DNA of 64,000 nt from Lachnospiraceae bacterium (GTDB taxonomy: Bacteria; Bacillota; Clostridia; Lachnospirales; Lachnospiraceae), in contig CABJAB010000001.1 of NCBI GenBank assembly GCA_902363445.1, positions 496,001 through 560,000 on the forward strand, given 5' to 3'. Of the stretch, positions 1-7,869 are shown one piece after another. The notes beneath the pieces were generated by a model. That model was not told the origin of the DNA. It made no database searches and saw only the letters and a list, made by a program, of their open reading frames with translations. Numbering within the stretch: position 1 is the stretch's first letter; each line of letters opens with the position of its first letter. The translations under genes were made by a program, and so were the position numbers.

Positions 1-954
1 CTGCTCTTCGTCAAAGGCCCGGAGCACATCATAAAGATTATGTGCGATCGTCTCCGGGTTCCGTCTGGATCCCACACTTTTTTTCACAGGCGCTCCATAA
101 AACCCTATGGACTCTTCCGTACAGATGACCCCGGCCTTTTTTCCCTCTGAAGCCGCCTTTTTCAGCGCCGCCGAAATAGCGGCCGCGGAAATCTCCGGTC
201 TGCCCCGAAAAATGGTCAGTTCCGCTCTCGGCGCATAATGCCGGTACTTCATACCCGGCGCCTTCGGGTGGACTCCCGGCGCCATCTGTCCCATGCTGGC
301 CTTATCCAGTTCTACCCTTCCGGTGATCCGGCGTATCATATCCATGGTGATATACCCGGGACGCAGTACCGTAGGGATTCCTTCTGATACATCTATAATA
401 GTAGATTCCAGTCCGATTCCCACCTCTCCGCCGTCCACGACCATATCGATTCTCCCGTCCATATCTTCTATAACATGGGATGCTTTCGTGGGGCTCGGCC
501 GGCCGGATTTATTGGCGCTGGGCGCCGCGATCGGCACGCCCGCTGCTGAAATAATACCGTTTGCTACAGGATGGCTGGGCATACGAACGGCCACCGTATC
601 CAGCCCGCCGGTGGTTTCATACGGCACAGCCGCCGTCTTTTTTAATATCATCGTCATGGGACCGGGCCAAAAAGCCGAAGCCAGCGCCCTGGCTTCCTCC
701 GGTATCTCGGCCGCCAAAGGTTCCAGCTCCTCCATACGGGCGATATGGAGGATCAGCGGATTATCAGAAGGGCGTCCTTTCGCCTCATATATCCTCGCCG
801 CGGCTCTGGCATCCAGGCCATTCGCCCCTAGGCCGTACACCGTCTCCGTAGGAAAGGCCACAAGCCCTCCGCCCGCCAGGATGCGGCCCGCTTCCCTGAC
901 AGCTTCCCGGCTTATATTGGATTCGTCTATTTTCACCACTTTTGTAATCATCAT
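1..954 (-). CDS. ywlC: L-threonylcarbamoyladenylate synthase, Sua5/YwlC type (partial, 3' end beyond the window)
   Basis: Makes threonylcarbamoyl-AMP from threonine, bicarbonate and ATP, the first step of the t6A modification at position 37 of ANN-decoding tRNAs, in the cytoplasm. The frame is open from 954 to base 1 (318 codons) with no stop, so the C-terminus is missing. The YrdC core is readable: an N-terminal GGLVAFPTETVYGLG motif, KGRPSDNPL, and the SANKSGRPSPT motif. A second, Sua5-specific domain begins after about residue 215 (PGMKYRHYAPRAEL), which distinguishes it from single-domain TsaC. Two adjacent ATGs (954 and 951) are possible starts; the upstream AGAG is a weak ribosome binding site. 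It lies 38 bases upstream of nothing in its own direction but follows cwlD in the leftward run, so cotranscription is possible. Family assignment is firm. Confidence 0.93.
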   Translation of the reverse strand, partial: MMITKVVKIDESNISREAVREAGRILAGGGLVAFPTETVYGLGANGLDARAAARIYEAKGRPSDNPLILHIARMEELEPLAAEIPEEARALASAFWPGPMTMILKKTAAVPYETTGGLDTVAVRMPSHPVANGIISAAGVPIAAPSANKSGRPSPTKASHVIEDMDGRIDMVVDGGEVGIGLESTIIDVSEGIPTVLRPGYITMDMIRRITGRVELDKASMGQMAPGVHPKAPGMKYRHYAPRAELTIFRGRPEISAAAISAALKKAASEGKKAGVICTEESIGFYGAPVKKSVGSRRNPETIAHNLYDVLRAFDEEQ

Positions 955-992
955 AATCTCTAGTATAGCATCGTTGCCTCAAAATGGAAAGA

Positions 993-1706
993 CTACTCTT
1001 TCAAATAGTTCAGAATTCCCTGGCACACTGCTTCTGCCACTTGTTCCTGATATTCCTCCGAGGTCAGCTTCTCCGCCTCGTCCCAGTTGCTTAAAAATCC
1101 ACATTCCGCGATAACGATGGGGCAGGACACATGAAGCAGCATATAATAATCCCCGTTGGCCTTAGCCGAACGTTTTTTATTGCTGCTGATCGTCTGGTTA
1201 AAGCTGTTCTGGATGGCTTCCGCCAGCTGTTTTCCTTTCTCGGAGCTTTTATAATAGAAAACCTGCGCTCCCTGAATGGCTCCGTCACTGTAGCTGTTCT
1301 GATGGATGCTGACCACAAAATCCGCCTTATTCTTTTCAATGATCTCGCATCGCTTGTTCAGATCTGCCACCTTCTTATTACTGTCTCCGGAATCATAAAG
1401 ACCGTTGTCGTCTTCCCTGGTGAGGATGACCTTCTCAGCCACTCCTTCTTTCTCCAGAAGCTCTTTCACCTTCAGAGTGACAGCCAGATTGATTTCTTTT
1501 TCCAGGGCGTTGTTGATCCCCACCTTGCCTGGGTCATCGCCCCCATGTCCTGCGTCCAGCACAATGACCGGCAGCTTCCCGCTCTCACCGGATACCTCCG
1601 TACCTCCCGCGCCTTTCCAGATTCCCGCCAAAGGGCCTGTCAGCATGAAGACCGCCAGCAGCAGACAGATACCCATCACAAACTCCACACACTTTTTCAA
1701 GGTCAA
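993..1706 (-). CDS. cwlD: N-acetylmuramoyl-L-alanine amidase CwlD (germination-specific)
   Basis: Zinc amidase of the Amidase_3 family. In spore formers CwlD removes the peptide from muramic acid so that muramic-delta-lactam forms in the spore cortex. Residues 10-28 are a hydrophobic signal/anchor. Catalytic signatures are VIVLDAGHGGDDPG (zinc His), the ExN-type ALEKEINLAV segment, SIHQNS (second His) and VIAECGFLSN (catalytic Glu). The 237-residue length and the KANGDYYMLLHVSCP segment fit CwlD better than long autolysins. The first usable start is TTG at 1706; another TTG at 1700 sits at a better distance (8 nt) from the GGGGG ribosome binding site. That site is part of a strong hairpin (1703-1750). 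It is evidence that the organism sporulates. Confidence 0.88.
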   Translation of the reverse strand: MTLKKCVEFVMGICLLLAVFMLTGPLAGIWKGAGGTEVSGESGKLPVIVLDAGHGGDDPGKVGINNALEKEINLAVTLKVKELLEKEGVAEKVILTREDDNGLYDSGDSNKKVADLNKRCEIIEKNKADFVVSIHQNSYSDGAIQGAQVFYYKSSEKGKQLAEAIQNSFNQTISSNKKRSAKANGDYYMLLHVSCPIVIAECGFLSNWDEAEKLTSEEYQEQVAEAVCQGILNYLKE

Positions 1707-1750
1707 ATCCCCCGAGCTAATAGTTCCTTATACTATATGCCCGGGGGATT
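1703..1750 (-). promoter_or_regulatory. Hairpin enclosing the cwlD ribosome binding site
   Basis: On the minus strand AATCCCCCG (1742-1750) pairs with CGGGGGATT (1706-1714), extended inward by GGC/GCT with one G-U, and a further ATAGT/ACTAT pairing in the loop. The 3' arm contains the GGGGGA that is the only purine-rich site before the TTG start codons of cwlD. It could be the terminator of the upstream GH18 gene (only a short U-run, ATTTG) or a structure that hides the start site. Both readings are inference. Confidence 0.55.
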
Positions 1751-1799
1751 CCATTATATTAATCAGCCTGATCATTCTTTCCTTTTAGGATTCAGGGCG

Positions 1800-3668
1800 T
1801 CACTGAAGGTACTGCCCAATCACCGGCCACACATCGGAAGACTCCAGCCCCAGTTTCCAGAAAGCGGCCCCGGCGATGCCATACTGCTTCACTTTTTCCA
1901 TTTTAAGCCCTATGGATCTGGCGTCTTCCAGCCAGATGCGCCATGTGGAGCCATCCTCCTCGTACTGGCCGTAATACTGGCCCAGCTTCTCCTTCCATTC
2001 CGGCGTCACGCCGTGGGCGGATAACAGCCGCTGTGCCTCATCCATTCCCACAGCTCTGGAATCCCTGGCATACCGTCCCTCATAGACGGACAGCCCGTCA
2101 TCATAAAGCTTGGCATCCTCCGGCGCATTCTCCTCCGGAGTTTCCTGCCACACCCGCATAAAGAATGGAAGCCCGTTTATTACCTTCTCCGCCGGAACCG
2201 ACCTAAGGGTATTGACAATCCCCTGCTCCGAAAAGCTGAGAGAAGCATTTGTCCCGGAGCAGCATCCCTTATAGTGCTCATCGTAACCCATAATGACTAC
2301 ATAATCCGCCACTTGTCCCTGCTCCTCCAGATCATACCAGCTGCGCCCTCCAGAAGGCACATAGTTATCTATGGAGAGTACTTTACCGGCCTGTCTGCAG
2401 GCAATGGAAAGCTCTCGTATGAACTGCAGAAAATGAGGGGCGCTGTCCTGTTTAATACCCTCAAAATCCACATTGATCCCGTCCAGCCCGTATTGGGAAA
2501 CTGCATTCATCAACTGATCTGCCATTGTTCTCCTGGCCGCTGAAGAAGACAGGAGGGTCAGCACATCCACATTGCTGTCAAAATCGTCGACAAGGCCCCA
2601 AACCTGCATGCCCCGTTCATGGGCCTGGCTCACATAGGAGGCGTCTGCCAGAGAATTAAGCGCCCCGCTGTTATCTGCCACAGAAAACCAGGTAGGGGAC
2701 AGCACCGTAATCCCCTCCGTACCCTCCAGATATTCTGAAAGCTCAGCGTTGTCTCCGGCACTGAACACCTGATGCCAGGCCATACTGATCTTTTTATCAC
2801 TCTTGACCGCCGTATATTCCGGCAGCGCTGCGCTGGAGGCCAGCTGGTATTCCTGTTGATTTTTCAAATACTTTGTCTTCAGATATCCCACGAATCCGTC
2901 TTCCGTCCGAACCCTGGTCCAGTCATCCACGGTATCAATGATATACAGGGTACTTCCCTTCTCCGTCTCCGTGAGGATTGGGCTCTTGATCCCGGCCAAT
3001 ACACGGATGGCTGTTTTCCCCGAAGCTTCCGCTTTCAGATGAGTCCCCCAGTCATTCTCCAGATAAAGCCTGGCAGGCAGCCCGCTTTCTTGATCGGACG
3101 GATAGCTGGAGATCTGGACTCCGGTAAAAGCCGCCATAAAATCGACGGAAATATATGCCTTTCCATTTTCTGTAAAACAGATCTCATAACCCATGTCGGT
3201 GGTCTGTCCTCCCACTGCATAAGTGTGGGACCCCGGCTGGATGCTCACCGTCTCAGTCGCCAGTGAATAAAGAAGCAGTCCCTCATCACTGAAATACCAT
3301 TTGCTGTCTGTCTCAGCGGCGGCATCTGCCGGAAGGTAAAGCTTCCCATTCCGTGACAAAGCCGCGCTTTCTGTCTGTATCCCGTCATGAAAGACAGCGG
3401 TACCGTCTGCACCCATACCATAAACAGTCTTATAGTCCGCCCAGGTAGTACCCGGTCCGAATTTCCGAAACAGCACAAACGCGCCGGCAGCCAAAACCGC
3501 CAAGGCCATCAAGAGGCATATATAAAATATCGGAGAGCCTTTCGGCCTCTTCCTCTTTCCTGATGGACCCCCGCCCGTTTCCCGGTACACCGGCCTGCCA
3601 TTTCTGTACTCCCGGCCTCCGGAAGTCCTGCCCGGCTTCCTATTATATGTCCTTCGCAATTCTGTCAT
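1800..3668 (-). CDS. Membrane-anchored glycosyl hydrolase family 18 protein with SH3-like domain
   Basis: Predicted cell-surface GH18 enzyme acting on N-acetylglucosamine-containing polymers such as peptidoglycan; the relatives are spore-germination hydrolases of the YaaH/SleL kind and uncharacterised clostridial proteins. A basic, Arg/Gly-rich cytoplasmic tail (about 40 residues) precedes one transmembrane helix (FYICLLMALAVLAAGAFVLF), then a long extracytoplasmic region with a copper-amine-oxidase/SH3-like part (roughly residues 60-280) and the GH18 barrel (roughly 290-620). The DGINVDFEGI motif at about residue 400 carries the catalytic Glu. The frame opens at a GTG at 3686, but ATG 3668 has AGAGG 8 nt upstream and is chosen. 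It precedes cwlD by about 95 bases, consistent with a shared cell-wall/spore role. Confidence 0.85.
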   Translation of the reverse strand: MTELRRTYNRKPGRTSGGREYRNGRPVYRETGGGPSGKRKRPKGSPIFYICLLMALAVLAAGAFVLFRKFGPGTTWADYKTVYGMGADGTAVFHDGIQTESAALSRNGKLYLPADAAAETDSKWYFSDEGLLLYSLATETVSIQPGSHTYAVGGQTTDMGYEICFTENGKAYISVDFMAAFTGVQISSYPSDQESGLPARLYLENDWGTHLKAEASGKTAIRVLAGIKSPILTETEKGSTLYIIDTVDDWTRVRTEDGFVGYLKTKYLKNQQEYQLASSAALPEYTAVKSDKKISMAWHQVFSAGDNAELSEYLEGTEGITVLSPTWFSVADNSGALNSLADASYVSQAHERGMQVWGLVDDFDSNVDVLTLLSSSAARRTMADQLMNAVSQYGLDGINVDFEGIKQDSAPHFLQFIRELSIACRQAGKVLSIDNYVPSGGRSWYDLEEQGQVADYVVIMGYDEHYKGCCSGTNASLSFSEQGIVNTLRSVPAEKVINGLPFFMRVWQETPEENAPEDAKLYDDGLSVYEGRYARDSRAVGMDEAQRLLSAHGVTPEWKEKLGQYYGQYEEDGSTWRIWLEDARSIGLKMEKVKQYGIAGAAFWKLGLESSDVWPVIGQYLQ

Positions 3669-3860
3669 ATCTATAACCTCTGTCACTCAATTTTTCATTT
3701 ACAATTTTTTATTTTGAGTATGCGCTGCCGCATCTGCTTTTACAGTATAACATATTTTAAAGGACGAACTGTGAATGTGGGAAAAAAATTAGAGAATCTT
3801 AAGATTTGTGTGAGAAGTGACGCTGCGTCTCCGCCGCTGTTATATATACCTAATGGCGGT

Positions 3861-4112
3861 TCATTTCCTGCTTTCGGCATCTCCGCCGACCTTATCATAA
3901 CGTATTTCCGACAGGGTGCCTTTATCGTCCCATATGTAGTCTCCCATGTAGCAGCCATGTTCTTTCACCGCACAGGCCGCGGCAATATCTTCCAGGGGAA
4001 GCTCCTCGCCGGACAAAGTGATTTCCACACCGCGTTTTTCATAACGCTTCATCTGTTTTAAAAGGGAATCGTATCGTTTTCGTTCCTCTTTTGTCAGCTT
4101 TTTCTTTTTCAT
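3861..4112 (-). CDS. Small conserved-looking protein of unknown function (83 aa)
   Basis: Not recognised. The N-terminal third is highly basic and likely helical (MKKKKLTKEERKRYDSLLKQ), followed by an acidic segment and a CxxxxxxC pair (AACAVKEHGCYMGDY). No signal peptide or membrane segment. A clear ribosome binding site (AGGGAG, 8 nt before ATG 4112) supports translation. It stands alone, divergent from mecA with about 240 bases between them, and ends about 190 bases before the GH18 gene. A single-stranded nucleic-acid-binding or adaptor role would be a guess. Confidence 0.7.
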   Translation of the reverse strand: MKKKKLTKEERKRYDSLLKQMKRYEKRGVEITLSGEELPLEDIAAACAVKEHGCYMGDYIWDDKGTLSEIRYDKVGGDAESRK

Positions 4113-4278
4113 AGAAAATCTCCCTTTATTTAATTGTTATAATAATGGAAATATATTGCCCGACTGGGCATAATGAATAGAATGAAAGACCGCTTCTTCC
4201 ATTAATCATAATATATATCAAGGGGAAATACAAGTATAAGATTTTGCATTTTCCCCAAAATGTACTTGAAAGAAGCAC

Positions 4279-4307
4279 TTTACATCCGGGCCCGTATTGT
4301 TTATACT
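4279..4307 (+). promoter_or_regulatory. Sigma-A promoter of mecA
   Basis: TTTACA (4279-4284) and TATACT (4302-4307) are separated by exactly 17 nt, 55 bases before the TTG start of mecA. Confidence 0.65.
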
Positions 4308-4361
4308 ATAGCCAAACAATATTGACCCCTAATAATCTGATACAGACAGGAAGTGATTCTT

Positions 4362-5057
4362 TTGAAAATAGAAAAAATCAGTGACAACCAGATACGCTGT
4401 ACGCTGGACAGCAGCGACCTCACGGACCGGCAGCTGAATCTGGGCGAGCTGGCCTATGGCAGCGACAAAGCCAGACGCTTGTTTCGGGAAATGATGCAGC
4501 AGGCCTTCAACGATTTTGGCTTTGAGGCGGAAGACAACCCGCTCATGGTGGAAGCGATCCCCCTTTCCGGAGACAGCATCATGCTGATCATCACCAAGGT
4601 AGACGATCCGGAAGAGCTGGATACCAGGTTTGCCAAGTTTGCCCCGTCCTCCGCAGAGGATGAAACGGATTATGATGACAATTTATCGGAGCCCGGACTG
4701 GAAGGCGCTATTAAGCTGGACAGCTCCGAGGAAGACGCCGGTTCTCCTGCACCTGAACCGGCAGACAAGACGCGCGTGTTCCGCTTCTCCACTCTTGAGT
4801 CCGTCTCTCAGGCCTCTCAGGTCCTCGGGGACAGTTTTAACGGTTATAATTCTCTGTACCGGAATCCTTCTTCCAGAGATTACCTCCTGGTCATCAGCCA
4901 GCAGGGTTATGCGGAAGATGCGTTCGTACGGGTTCTCAATACGCTGTCAGAGTTCGGAACCAGAAAGAAAAACACCTACGCGACCGAGGCCTACTTCCAG
5001 GAACACTATGATATCATCATCAAAGGAACGGCACTTCAGATTCTGCAGGCGCTCTAG
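4362..5057 (+). CDS. mecA: Adaptor protein MecA
   Basis: MecA delivers substrates to the ClpC unfoldase (ClpCP protease) and in Bacillus controls ComK degradation. The N-terminal substrate-binding domain (KIEKISDNQIRCTLDSSDL, about residues 1-80) and the C-terminal ClpC-binding domain (VFRFSTLESVSQASQVL onward) are joined by an acidic linker (EDETDYDDNLSEPGLEG). The open frame extends to a GTG at 4353, but TTG 4362 is preferred: AGGAAG at 4348-4353 lies 8 nt upstream, and the family starts with MKIEKIS. Length, 231 residues, is normal. Monocistronic, with its own promoter and a strong terminator. Confidence 0.92.
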   Translation: MKIEKISDNQIRCTLDSSDLTDRQLNLGELAYGSDKARRLFREMMQQAFNDFGFEAEDNPLMVEAIPLSGDSIMLIITKVDDPEELDTRFAKFAPSSAEDETDYDDNLSEPGLEGAIKLDSSEEDAGSPAPEPADKTRVFRFSTLESVSQASQVLGDSFNGYNSLYRNPSSRDYLLVISQQGYAEDAFVRVLNTLSEFGTRKKNTYATEAYFQEHYDIIIKGTALQILQAL

Positions 5058-5093
5058 GAGCCAGAAGAAAGTCTCCTTTCATAACGTAAACAC

Positions 5094-5125
5094 AAAAAAG
5101 CCCGGACCTTCGTCCGGGCTTTTTC
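5094..5125. terminator. Bidirectional terminator between mecA and the DUF1858 gene
   Basis: CCCGGAC-CTTC-GTCCGGG is a 7-bp G/C stem with A6 on the left and T5 on the right, so it can stop both the rightward mecA transcript and the leftward DUF1858 transcript. Confidence 0.9.
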
Positions 5126-5132
5126 AGCGTGA

Positions 5133-5342
5133 TCACTGGGCTTTCGCCGCTAAATATTCATTTACTGCATTTACCAGCTGATCCGCGTCAATGCCATGCA
5201 CCATTGCAGCCTCCGCCAGAGACTCTCCCTGTGCAGAAGGGCAGCCGATGCAGTGCATGCCCGCGCCCATTAAAACCGGAGCGATCCCCTGGTCCATGCG
5301 AAGAGCTTCGCCAATTAACGTATCCTTTGTCACCTGAGCCAT
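5133..5342 (-). CDS. DUF1858 / hybrid-cluster-associated redox disulfide protein
   Basis: Small cytoplasmic protein (69 aa) of the DUF1858 family, often linked to hybrid cluster (prismane) proteins and other redox enzymes; its biochemical role is not established. The conserved core is visible: [11 protein letters not shown] at the N-terminus, then [19 protein letters not shown] with the CxxC pair, and a C-terminal VNAVNEYL helix. AGGAGG lies just before ATG 5342, and a strong promoter lies upstream. It is divergent from the ferredoxin gene, which fits a redox context, although no hybrid cluster protein gene is nearby. Confidence 0.85.
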   Translation of the reverse strand: MAQVTKDTLIGEALRMDQGIAPVLMGAGMHCIGCPSAQGESLAEAAMVHGIDADQLVNAVNEYLAAKAQ

Positions 5343-5396
5343 TCCGTGTTCCTCCTAATCTTGTATACTTCCGCCACAAGCGGCGGATTCAAGGGC

Positions 5397-5425
5397 ATTA
5401 TACTCTATTTTTCTGCACTTTTCAA
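5397..5425 (-). promoter_or_regulatory. Sigma-A promoter of the DUF1858 gene
   Basis: On the minus strand TTGAAA (5420-5425) and TATAAT (5397-5402) are 17 nt apart. The short leader contains a small CCGCC/GGCGG hairpin at 5371-5386. Confidence 0.8.
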
Positions 5426-5487
5426 GCCCTGGACTTTCCATGTCCTATGAGGTTCCGCCAACTTTCGGATTGCACTGAATTTAACAC

Positions 5488-5516
5488 TTGAAATTCCATG
5501 TCCCATGTATTACAAT
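5488..5516 (+). promoter_or_regulatory. Sigma-A promoter of the ferredoxin gene
   Basis: TTGAAA (5488-5493), 17-nt spacer, TACAAT (5511-5516), about 50 bases before the ferredoxin start. Confidence 0.75.
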
Positions 5517-5567
5517 ACTGTCAGCAGTATTACTAAATAATACATACTATAGAAGGAGGATTTCATT

Positions 5568-5738
5568 ATGGCACACGTAATTTCAGATGAATGTGTAGCA
5601 TGCGGCACCTGTGTTGACGAATGTCCCGTATCCGCGATTTCAGAAGGCGACGGCAAATACGAGATCAACGCAGACGAATGTGTAGATTGCGGTTCTTGCG
5701 CTGCTGTATGTCCTACAGGCGCTATTTCTGCTGAATAA
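5568..5738 (+). CDS. 2[4Fe-4S] ferredoxin (56 aa)
   Basis: Clostridial-type low-potential electron carrier that serves enzymes such as pyruvate:ferredoxin oxidoreductase and hydrogenase. Translation from ATG 5568 gives 56 residues with two cluster motifs, CVACGTCVDECP and CVDCGSCAAVCP, the classic CxxCxxCxxxCP pattern twice, and the usual pseudo-twofold symmetry. Length matches Clostridium ferredoxin. A near-perfect ribosome binding site (GAAGGAGG) precedes the start, and a promoter and a terminator flank it, so it is monocistronic and probably highly expressed. Confidence 0.97.
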   Translation: MAHVISDECVACGTCVDECPVSAISEGDGKYEINADECVDCGSCAAVCPTGAISAE

Positions 5739-5777
5739 TCAAATCACATAAATGCGTATACGTACATGGAAAGAATC

Positions 5778-5806
5778 CAGCCGGCTATTGCCGGCTGTTT
5801 CTTTTT
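5778..5806 (+). terminator. Terminator of the ferredoxin gene
   Basis: CAGCCGGC-TATT-GCCGGCTG, an 8-bp perfect stem, followed by TTTCTTTTTC. Confidence 0.9.
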
Positions 5807-5810
5807 CCCC

Positions 5811-5838
5811 TTGTATACAGGCGTTCTTTTTGTATAAT
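5811..5838 (+). promoter_or_regulatory. Sigma-A promoter of the 2-hydroxyacid dehydrogenase gene
   Basis: TTGTAT (5811-5816) and TATAAT (5833-5838) with a 16-nt spacer, 50 bases before the start codon. Confidence 0.7.
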
Positions 5839-5888
5839 ACTAGTAGTAGCGTAAAATTACAGACACGGCAACAATAGGAGGACAAACC

Positions 5889-6878
5889 ATGAAGATTCTA
5901 TTTTACGACACGAAAATTTATGACAAAGAGACCTTTGAGCATCAGCTCGTCCATTATCCCAATATTCAGATTGATTACCTGGAAACGGACCTGTCACCCA
6001 GAACGGCAGCTCTCGCCAGAGATTACGACGCGATCTGCGCCTTTGTGAACTCTGACCTGAGCAAGCCTACGTTGGATGTGCTGAACGCCTGCCACGTCAG
6101 ACTGCTTCTCATGCGCTGCGCTGGCTTTAACAACGTGGACCTGGAAGCCGCCAAGGAGTATGACATGACGATTCTGAGAGTCCCCGGCTACTCCCCGGAA
6201 GCAGTCGCCGAGCACGCGATGGCTCTGGCTCTGGCCGTAAACCGGCATCTCCACAAGGCTTATATTAAAGTACGCGAAAACAACTTTAGCCTGGCCGGCC
6301 TCATGGGATCCAACTTTCACCAGAAAACCGCCGGCATCATCGGCACCGGAAAGATCGGCGCGGCCATGGCCAAGATCTGCCGCGGCTTCGGAATGAAGGT
6401 GATCGCCTATGACGTTTATCAAAATCCGGACCTGGACTTCGTGACCTATGTGGGCCTGGACGAGCTGCTGGCTTCCAGCGACCTGGTTTCCCTCCACTGC
6501 CCTTTGATGGATAATACTTATCATCTGATCAACAAGGACACCATCGCCAAGATGAAAGACGGGGTGATCCTGATCAATACCTCCAGAGGCGGCCTCATCA
6601 AAACAGACGATCTGATTCTCGGTATCCGCGCTCGTAAATTTTTCGGCGTCGGGCTGGATGTCTATGAAGAAGAAACGCGGAACGTTTTCGAAGACCGTTC
6701 GGACGAGATATTAGAACACTCCACCACTGCCCGGCTCCTCTCCTTCCCCAACGTGATCATCACCTCCCACCAAGGATTTTTCACAGAGGAGGCGCTGGAG
6801 GCGATCGCTGCTACTACTCTGTCCAATGCGGACTCTTATGAAAAAGGAAATGTCAGCAAAGGTAATGAAGTGAAATAA
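5889..6878 (+). CDS. D-isomer-specific 2-hydroxyacid dehydrogenase, D-lactate dehydrogenase type
   Basis: NADH-dependent reduction of a 2-oxoacid, most likely pyruvate to D-lactate, which re-oxidises NADH during fermentation. The order is catalytic half, Rossmann domain with AGIIGTGKIGAAMA (GxGxxG, about residues 148-160), and catalytic residues Arg in NTSRGG, Glu in the GLDVYEEE region, and His in SHQGFF. Length, 329 aa, matches LdhA-type enzymes. Related enzymes reduce phenylpyruvate or 2-oxo-isocaproate, so the substrate is inferred. AGGAGG precedes ATG 5889. Monocistronic with its own promoter and terminator; no Rex-like box was found in this promoter. Confidence 0.88.
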   Translation: MKILFYDTKIYDKETFEHQLVHYPNIQIDYLETDLSPRTAALARDYDAICAFVNSDLSKPTLDVLNACHVRLLLMRCAGFNNVDLEAAKEYDMTILRVPGYSPEAVAEHAMALALAVNRHLHKAYIKVRENNFSLAGLMGSNFHQKTAGIIGTGKIGAAMAKICRGFGMKVIAYDVYQNPDLDFVTYVGLDELLASSDLVSLHCPLMDNTYHLINKDTIAKMKDGVILINTSRGGLIKTDDLILGIRARKFFGVGLDVYEEETRNVFEDRSDEILEHSTTARLLSFPNVIITSHQGFFTEEALEAIAATTLSNADSYEKGNVSKGNEVK

Positions 6879-6895
6879 GCCGCATCCTGCAGCAT

Positions 6896-6966
6896 AAAAG
6901 AAGGCCCTTTCGCACCGGCAGTCTTTCGACGCCTCTGCGCTAAGGGCCTTCTTCTATTTCTCTTTT
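6896..6966. terminator. Bidirectional terminator between the dehydrogenase and the MerR-like gene
   Basis: AAGGCCCTT (6901-6909) pairs with AAGGGCCTT (6942-6950); A-run to the left, CTTCTATTTCTCTTTT to the right. The right-hand arm reaches almost into the end of the leftward MerR-like gene. Confidence 0.75.
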
Positions 6967-7802
6967 CTTCTGCCAAACCTTCTTTTTTTCAGCTTCCGGA
7001 CGGGCACCTTAGTGGCTGCCGCTTCATTCTTCTGCTTCTGAACTCTCTGGCAAGCCCGGATGGTCTCATCCAGCTTTCGGTATCTTTCTTCCTCCCGCTC
7101 TTCCCGGTCCCGCATCAGAAAATTCATTTCTTTGACCACTTTTTCCGAAACCTGGCCGCTCACAGCGTCTGAGAAGCTGGAATTATTCCGTCGGAGCGCT
7201 TCCGTCAGCACATCTGTCATGATCGCCTGAAACTGCTCCATCTTTTCCGGGGATGCGGTCAGGCCGCTCTGCACATCACTTTCAGATACGGACAGTTCTG
7301 TGCCGCTCTTCTCATCCTGCTTGTCCATCTTGATCTCGGCATCTGCCCCGCCGTTCTCAGGAGCTTTCCCATGGCCTTCCCCGGCCAGCACCTTAAAGCG
7401 TGCCTCCGCGGGCTTGTCCTTATGGCAGCTATGTACCTCCTCCGTGCCGGCGCCCTCCTGATCCATGTCATCCAAGCTGGCATGCTCCGTCTTTTCTTCC
7501 GGGGCCCCTGCAGAGGCTTTTACCGGATGCTCTCTGTCTTCTTCCAATAAAAATCCAGCCTCATCCGCCTTCAGTTCAAGTCCTTCCTCTTGGTTCAGAC
7601 TAGTTCTGATAGCCTTTAGCTGGTATCCAAGTTCTTTTAATTCCTTTATCCTCTGAAACAGCGCAAGCTGCTTCTCCGTATAATAACGATGACCTAACTC
7701 GTTCCTCGGTATCTCAAGCTTTAACTCTTCCTCCCAATATCGTAACACATGAGCCTCCACATTTAATCTGCGTGAGGCTTCAGAAATCAAGTAATGGGCC
7801 AA
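6954..7802 (-). CDS. MerR-type HTH protein with long charged C-terminal region
   Basis: The first 75 residues form a MerR-like winged helix (YLISEASRRLNVEAHVLRYWEEEL, then RNELGHRYYTEKQLALFQRIKELKELGYQLKAIR), so DNA binding is expected. The remaining 200 residues are very acidic and low in complexity, then a predicted helix (MEQFQAIMTDVLTEALRRNN), and finish in a basic tail (KLKKRRFGRRKEK). No effector-binding domain of the usual MerR regulators is visible. The frame can only start at TTG 7802 because a stop codon lies two codons upstream; AGGAG precedes it at 11 nt. It follows the flavin reductase gene by about 70 bases. Target unknown. Confidence 0.75.
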   Translation of the reverse strand: MAHYLISEASRRLNVEAHVLRYWEEELKLEIPRNELGHRYYTEKQLALFQRIKELKELGYQLKAIRTSLNQEEGLELKADEAGFLLEEDREHPVKASAGAPEEKTEHASLDDMDQEGAGTEEVHSCHKDKPAEARFKVLAGEGHGKAPENGGADAEIKMDKQDEKSGTELSVSESDVQSGLTASPEKMEQFQAIMTDVLTEALRRNNSSFSDAVSGQVSEKVVKEMNFLMRDREEREEERYRKLDETIRACQRVQKQKNEAAATKVPVRKLKKRRFGRRKEK

Positions 7803-7869
7803 TTCTCATGAAACTCCTTTCGGTTCGAATAAGCCCATTATATCAAAACTATGCTGATTTGCAACGGCT

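Noticed and set aside
5371..5386. Riboswitch or attenuator in the DUF1858 leader (CCGCC/GGCGG hairpin)
   Set aside because: The leader is only about 50 bases with one small stem; no known riboswitch core.
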